This document shows, piece after piece, positions 60,393-64,000 of a stretch of DNA of 64,000 nucleotides. The stretch comes from Hymenobacter ruricola (GTDB lineage Bacteria > Bacteroidota > Bacteroidia > Cytophagales > Hymenobacteraceae): contig NZ_JADQDM010000003.1 in the NCBI RefSeq assembly GCF_015694525.1, positions 310,001 to 374,000 on the forward strand, given 5' to 3'. Each line of letters begins with the position of its first letter. Within the stretch, counting starts at the first letter, position 1. A program made the translations under genes and the position numbers. The notes under the pieces are model-generated. The model made no database searches, was not told the origin of the DNA, and was given only the letters and a program-made list of their open reading frames with translations.

Positions 60393-60616
60393 TGGGGAGC
60401 ACAGAACAGAATCGAAACCGGCTTGGGAAGTGGCCGGCGGGTAGGGCGCCGATGCGAAGAAACGGATAACTTCCTAGCTCCACTTGCACGAGCCTACCCG
60501 CAACTGGTCCGACGCCAAGGCGACACACGCTACGACAACGCCACACCAGGCTATGACGGCCCGGGGCAGCGTGGGGGTTTGGCCGTGTTGTCGTTGCAAT
60601 AGTTCGCCTTTGGACC

Positions 60617-60643
60617 TGAGGTGGTCTAGCCAAGGCGGACAGA
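60617..60643 (+). repeat. left terminal inverted repeat of the IS3-family element
   Basis: 27-bp end that begins TGAGGTGGTCTAGC and matches the reverse complement of 61834-61860 at 23 positions. Confidence 0.85.
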
Positions 60644-60667
60644 AGAAGGACGTATATTTCTTCTGTT

Positions 60668-60970
60668 ATGGCAGCAAAAACCAGCGGGACGTCGCCCGGC
60701 AAACGACGCAAATACGACGAGGTATTTAAGGCCGAGGCGCTGCGCCTGGCCAGCGAGAGCCGCAGCACGCAGGCCGCCGCCCGGCAGCTGGGCATCAGCC
60801 CCAAGCTACTCTACCGCTGGCAGCAGGCGCAGCTCGTGGCTGAAGTGGGCAGCGAAGAAGTAGCCCGTGACCCGGAGGTCCGGGCCCTGCGCGCCCGGCT
60901 GAAGCGGGCCGAGCAGGAGCTCGATATTTAAAAAAAAGCCTTGGTCACCTTCGGCCAGCCGACCCGATGA
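60668..60970 (+). pseudogene. IS3 transposase orfA with premature stop
   Basis: orfA encodes the helix-turn-helix (YDEVFKAEALRLASESRSTQ, AAARQLGISPKLLYRWQQ) and a leucine-zipper-like helix ending RAEQELDI. It ends at TAA (60929-60931), just before an eight-A run. Past that codon the frame continues KKALVTFGQPTR and stops at a TGA that overlaps the orfB ATG (ATGA, 60967-60970). The usual family reading ELDILKKAL suggests TAA replaced TTA (Leu). A -1 slip on the A-run would otherwise fuse orfA to orfB. Confidence 0.75.
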
Positions 60971-61847
60971 GCACCTATCAGCACATCGCCCAACGGGCCG
61001 GCCAAGTGCCCGTACGTCAGCTCTGCCAGGTGCTGCGTGTGGCCCCGGCTGCGTATTATGCGTGGCGGCACCGCCAGTCGGTACCAGCAGTCGAACCGAC
61101 GTGGCAAGTAGCCGTGCGTGAAGCGTTTGCCTACCACAGCCAGCGCTACGGCACCCGCCGGCTGCGGGCGGAGGTGCAGGCCGATGGCCACGCTGTGGGC
61201 CGTTGGCGCATCCGCCGCGTGCTTAAAGCCCATGGCCTGCGGACGCAGCAGCCCCGCTCGTTTGCGCCGCGCACCACCATTCGGACCCGGCCGTGCGCGC
61301 CGCCCCCAACCGCCTACTCGGCCAGCCAGCCCCCACGGCTCCCAACCGGGTGTGGGTGGGTGACATCACCTACCTGCCCCGCCAGGGCGGCGGCTGGCTC
61401 TACCTGGCCGTGTGGCTCGGCCGCTGCTCGCGCAAAATCGTCGGCTGGGACGTGCGCGATACCATGCCCGAAGACCTGGTCAGCGAAGCGCTGCGGCGCG
61501 CCCTGGTGGTGCGCCGCCCACCGGCGGGGCTCGTCGTGCACTCCGACCAGGGCAGCCAGTACACGGCCACCCGATTCAAAGCACTGGTCGCCAAACACGG
61601 CGCGCAGCAAAGCATGAGCCGGCGGGGCAACTGCTACGACAACGCCCACGCCGAATCGTTTTGGAGCCGCTTCAAAGCCGAGCTGCTCGGCGGCGGCAGC
61701 TTCCCCGGCCTGGCCGAAGCCAAGCTTGAAATCAGTCACCACATCACCTATTACAATGCCGAACGACGCCACTCCGCCCTCGGCTACTGCTCACCCAACC
61801 ACTTCGAAGCCCATCTTCAAACAACCTCCCAATTGTGTCTGGCTTAG
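60967..61847 (+). pseudogene. IS3 transposase orfB, frameshifted
   Basis: The first part (MSTYQHIAQRAGQVPVRQLC, QRYGTRRLRAEVQADG) reads in one frame to about 61279; the catalytic part reads in another: VWVGDITYLPRQGGG (first Asp), LVVHSDQGSQYTATRF (second Asp), NAHAESFWSRFKAELL (Glu). A one-base loss near 61275-61300 explains the switch. The DDE triad is intact in the second frame, but no single frame encodes a full transposase. Confidence 0.8.
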
Positions 61848-61860
61848 CTAGACCACCTCA
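61834..61860 (-). repeat. right terminal inverted repeat of the IS3-family element
   Basis: 27-bp end whose reverse complement begins TGAGGTGGTCTAGC and matches 60617-60643 at 23 positions. Confidence 0.85.
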
Positions 61861-61946
61861 ACTTTACCTAAAATCCTATTTACTTGCCTCTAAGAATCGC
61901 AGTTGGTTCGGCGCAGGAGAACCTATCCTACTATCTTACCGGAGGG

Positions 61947-62960
61947 CTATTTGCCAACAGTTGTCACCCACTCAATGGCAAACTGATGCACTTCGTCGAT
62001 GCGGTCCGATTTTTTTATCACCCCATCAACCGTTTTTTCTTCCTGAAAATAGTGATTACAGTCCGGATAAACCCGGTAGGTGAGATTGGATTTGCCTTGG
62101 CGCAAAAATTCTAGTTTGGCGTAGTCCATGCTCATAATCGTTTGATTATCATCGCGGCCGCCAGCAATATACAAAATTGGAATAGAGAGCCGGAGCATGT
62201 TTTCCAAGGGAGTTGTACGACTGAAGCTGCTCCATTTTAGGTACGTGGCCCCGTACCAGGTGTGGTCCACGGCCTTAGGGGAGCGGTAAATCTTGGCGTA
62301 CTCCGTATATAACGAATCAACAATCCGCTGACTTTCAATCCGGCTTAGCTGTTGCTGCTCCGCTTGCAAGCGGGCAGCTAGTAGAAAGTCATATAGCTGA
62401 TTTAAGGCGTTGCCTGCCATGCAGATGACATGCGTAACCTTTTTGTTGAGCACCGCCACCCGAGGCGCGACCTGTGACCCTTCGGAGTAACCCATAACGA
62501 TAACCTTGCGAGTATCAATGGGGAGCTTTTTAACTAGGTAGTCGATGGTTGCCGAGGCTGCTTCCGCCCGCCAATCTAAGCTGTAGAGTTGCTTGAAGGT
62601 ATTGTTTTCGGGATAGTACCGACGGCCCGAATTGTCGTAGCGCAAGCTGTCTTTGAATGGGATGCCCGGTTTGCTGATAACTACGATGTAGTAGTCTTTC
62701 GCGTACTTGCTGATGTTTAGGGGTACGGAGCTGTTATAGCGCCCCGATTTGGTTTTGTAGTAGAGCGGAAAGTTGCCCGAGCCGTCGAGGTACACTAGCA
62801 ACGGCCTTTTGGCTTTAGAGTCTGACTTTGTGACGTGAATATCAAAGCTTTTCAGTTGGGGCCGATGGAGCGTGTAGTGCTGAAATAATTCGTTTGCCGC
62901 ATTTTGTCCGTGAACAAGCAGGGGAGCGAGTAGCAGAAGCAAGCCGAGAAGCCGATGCAT
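61947..62960 (-). CDS. secreted alpha/beta hydrolase-like protein
   Basis: This 337-residue protein has a signal peptide (LLGLLLLLAPLLVHG) and an alpha/beta hydrolase pattern: YLDGSGNFPLYYKT (oxyanion region), VIVMGYSEGSQVAPRVAVL (nucleophile elbow GYSEGS), ILYIAGGRDDNQ (acid) and VYPDCNHYFQEE (His). Its GC content is well below that of neighbouring genes, and it lies next to a degenerate IS and truncated gene copies, which fits acquisition from elsewhere. Substrate unknown; the BAAT/esterase-like fold is the likely class. Confidence 0.85.
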   Translation of the reverse strand: MHRLLGLLLLLAPLLVHGQNAANELFQHYTLHRPQLKSFDIHVTKSDSKAKRPLLVYLDGSGNFPLYYKTKSGRYNSSVPLNISKYAKDYYIVVISKPGIPFKDSLRYDNSGRRYYPENNTFKQLYSLDWRAEAASATIDYLVKKLPIDTRKVIVMGYSEGSQVAPRVAVLNKKVTHVICMAGNALNQLYDFLLAARLQAEQQQLSRIESQRIVDSLYTEYAKIYRSPKAVDHTWYGATYLKWSSFSRTTPLENMLRLSIPILYIAGGRDDNQTIMSMDYAKLEFLRQGKSNLTYRVYPDCNHYFQEEKTVDGVIKKSDRIDEVHQFAIEWVTTVGK

Positions 62961-63243
62961 TAGGCGTAGGAAGAGTTAGGAATTGGACTGACTGAAACTC
63001 GCAGCAGGTGCCGGTTGAAAGTGAATGCTGGTCGCTAAGGCGTTACGAGCAAGACAAAGAAATTTGTTGTTGATTGTGGTCTGCGCTAGGCTCCGAAAGT
63101 TAGGCCTTTCTGAACCAACCACCTAGCTTGGCGCAATCCTGTCGCGCTGGTCATCCTACTGGCTCAGGAAGTGGGTTCCGTAACATGACTTTCTGAGCTA
63201 TACTTTCTGAGTCACTTATCAATTCACTGGAACTATCCCGCCT

Positions 63244-63465
63244 TCAGCCGTCGGCAACCAAGAGTCCCTCGGGGTGGTCAAGCATCTTCAGGTCGGCGGC
63301 TTCGAGCACGAAGTCTTTCTCAATCCATTCCACGTTCAGGCGCTTGAAATCCGCTGCGTACTGCGGCTGGTAAGTCAGGATGCGGACGTAGTCAGTAAAG
63401 AGCCTGGCTTGGCGGGCCTCCATCTCACGTTTTTCGGGGGTATCAGGTATATTAAGAGTGGGCAT
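63244..63465 (-). pseudogene. truncated GNAT acetyltransferase copy (N-terminal fragment)
   Basis: From MPTLNIPDTPEKREMEARQA the frame reads YVRILTYQPQYAADFKRLN, EWIEKDFVLEAADLKMLDHP and then ends, missing the acetyl-CoA binding half. It matches the complete GNAT gene at 22103-22681 (ILTYQPPYAADFKRLNVEWI there). DNA identity over 120 bp is about 88% by eye, so the duplicate is not recent. Confidence 0.8.
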
Positions 63466-63543
63466 GACTCTGAGTAAATAAGCCTGTGAAAAGTGGCGGA
63501 ATCGGCTGGTCATGCCTGCCGAAAGCAGGCGGCTTGGACCTTT

Positions 63544-63792
63544 CTAGGATGCCGAGGGCGGCTGGTTTTGCAAATACTCGTCGGTGAAATGCGCTGTACG
63601 CTTGGGATGGGCAAACTTCTCGGCGTTGTAGCCCTGCGAATTACCCTGTGGAATGGAGAGCGACTGCCACTGGCCGTCGAGCACCAGCTTGCCGATGGAC
63701 ACGAGTTGGCCCACGTGGTAGGGGTAGTGCGCCAGCTGCCGGTTGATGGCCTCGGTGATGCTGTGGCCCTGGTTGCGGATGTAGACCGTGCG
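63544..63792 (-). pseudogene. truncated DUF1572 copy (C-terminal fragment)
   Basis: The minus strand encodes YIRNQGHSITEAINRQLAHY, PYHVGQLVSIGKLVLDGQWQ and SLSIPQGNSQGYNAEKFAHP to a normal stop at 63544, but lacks the N-terminal two thirds. It corresponds to the last 80 residues of the protein at 22765-23346. Order and orientation relative to the GNAT fragment are as in the complete locus. Confidence 0.8.
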
Positions 63793-63855
63793 GGAACGCC
63801 GCCCATAAATTACTTTTATGAGCCGTCGCAGGAATAACGAACGTCAGAAACAGAC

Positions 63856-64000
63856 ATGAAAAATACGGCTGAATTAGCAACTCGTTTTCGGGAAGTTATT
63901 CTCAACGGCACTTGGATTGCCAACACTAATTACCAACACCAATTGACCGGTTTGGGCTGGGAAATAGCGGTGGGTGAGTCAGGCTCTTTAAATTCAATTG
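63856..64000 (+). CDS. DinB-superfamily protein, N-terminal part only
   Basis: Starting at the ATG at 63856 the visible 48 residues (MKNTAELATRFREVILNGTW, IANTNYQHQLTGLGWEIAVG) match the first helix and loop of a DinB/DUF1572-like protein. The gene continues beyond the window. Sequence is AT-rich compared with most of the window, like the hydrolase at 61947. Only family level can be stated. Confidence 0.65.
   Translation, partial: MKNTAELATRFREVILNGTWIANTNYQHQLTGLGWEIAVGESGSLNSI

Larger units (their letters stand above)
60617..61860 (+). mobile_element. degenerate IS3-family insertion sequence
   Basis: This 1244-bp element is bounded by imperfect inverted repeats (60617-60643 and 61834-61860; 23 of 27 positions match) that begin TGAGGTGG and end CCACCTCA. 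It carries orfA and orfB in the IS3 order with the DDE transposase. No clean target duplication is visible (ACC before, ACT after). Both genes carry damage, so this copy is probably immobile on its own. Confidence 0.9.

Noticed and set aside
60609-61863. Target-site duplication around the IS3-family element
   Set aside because: The flanking bases are ACC on the left and ACT on the right; they do not match, so no duplication is claimed.

Overview
The window looks like the chromosome of a high-GC member of the Bacteroidota, most likely Hymenobacter or a close relative. The evidence is GC-rich coding sequence, a C-terminal type IX secretion (T9SS) sorting domain on an FG-GAP repeat protein, Bacteroidota-type -7 promoter elements (TAnnTTTG), no obvious Shine-Dalgarno sequences, and hybrid two-component proteins typical of the phylum. 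Family names are recognised by eye from translated sequence; no database search was run.

Layout. 1-9.3 kb: a truncated KAS III gene, small membrane proteins (including a tandem paralogue pair), a SUKH-type protein, a TPM-domain lipoprotein, and a cluster of secreted DUF6683-like proteins with a DUF6882-like partner, ending in an AraC regulator. 9.6-13.7 kb: a hypothetical gene, then a redox/heme group on the minus strand (AhpD-like protein, glutamyl-tRNA reductase, catalase-like heme peroxidase, FMN reductase), separated by a perfect 22-bp terminator hairpin. 13.7-20.1 kb: two alpha/beta hydrolases, then an operon of a sigma-54-type response regulator and a TPR histidine kinase. 20.5-31.5 kb: a long minus-strand run of ketopantoate reductase-like, DinB, GNAT, DUF1572, EamA transporter, hydrolase, amino acid permease, DinB, MocR regulator, SnoaL-like protein, thiolase and TetR genes. 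The TetR protein probably represses itself and the thiolase through two copies of one 14-bp palindrome, each lying on a promoter.

31.6-39.5 kb: a 1234-residue FG-GAP/T9SS protein, divergent from a LuxR-type response regulator that converges on a large beta-propeller histidine kinase, with a long inverted repeat between the last two. 39.5-45.2 kb: a membrane protein, a frameshifted gene, and a DUF6493-like plus SWIM zinc-finger pair. 46.0-48.2 kb: a second DUF6683/DUF6882 locus with a deletion scar inside it. 48.2-60.4 kb: an island of lipoproteins and small membrane proteins of unknown function mixed with immunity-like genes (NTF2-fold, DUF4272), a SIMPL protein and a PPOX-family protein; one lipoprotein gene carries an in-frame amber codon. 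60.6-64 kb: a plastic zone with a degenerate IS3-family element, a lower-GC hydrolase, truncated second copies of the GNAT and DUF1572 genes from 22-23 kb, and the start of a further DinB-like gene.

No rRNA, tRNA, CRISPR array, prophage or conjugation genes were recognised. The less ordinary content is the twice-present DUF6683/DUF6882 module, the TetR operator pair, and several gene-decay scars.
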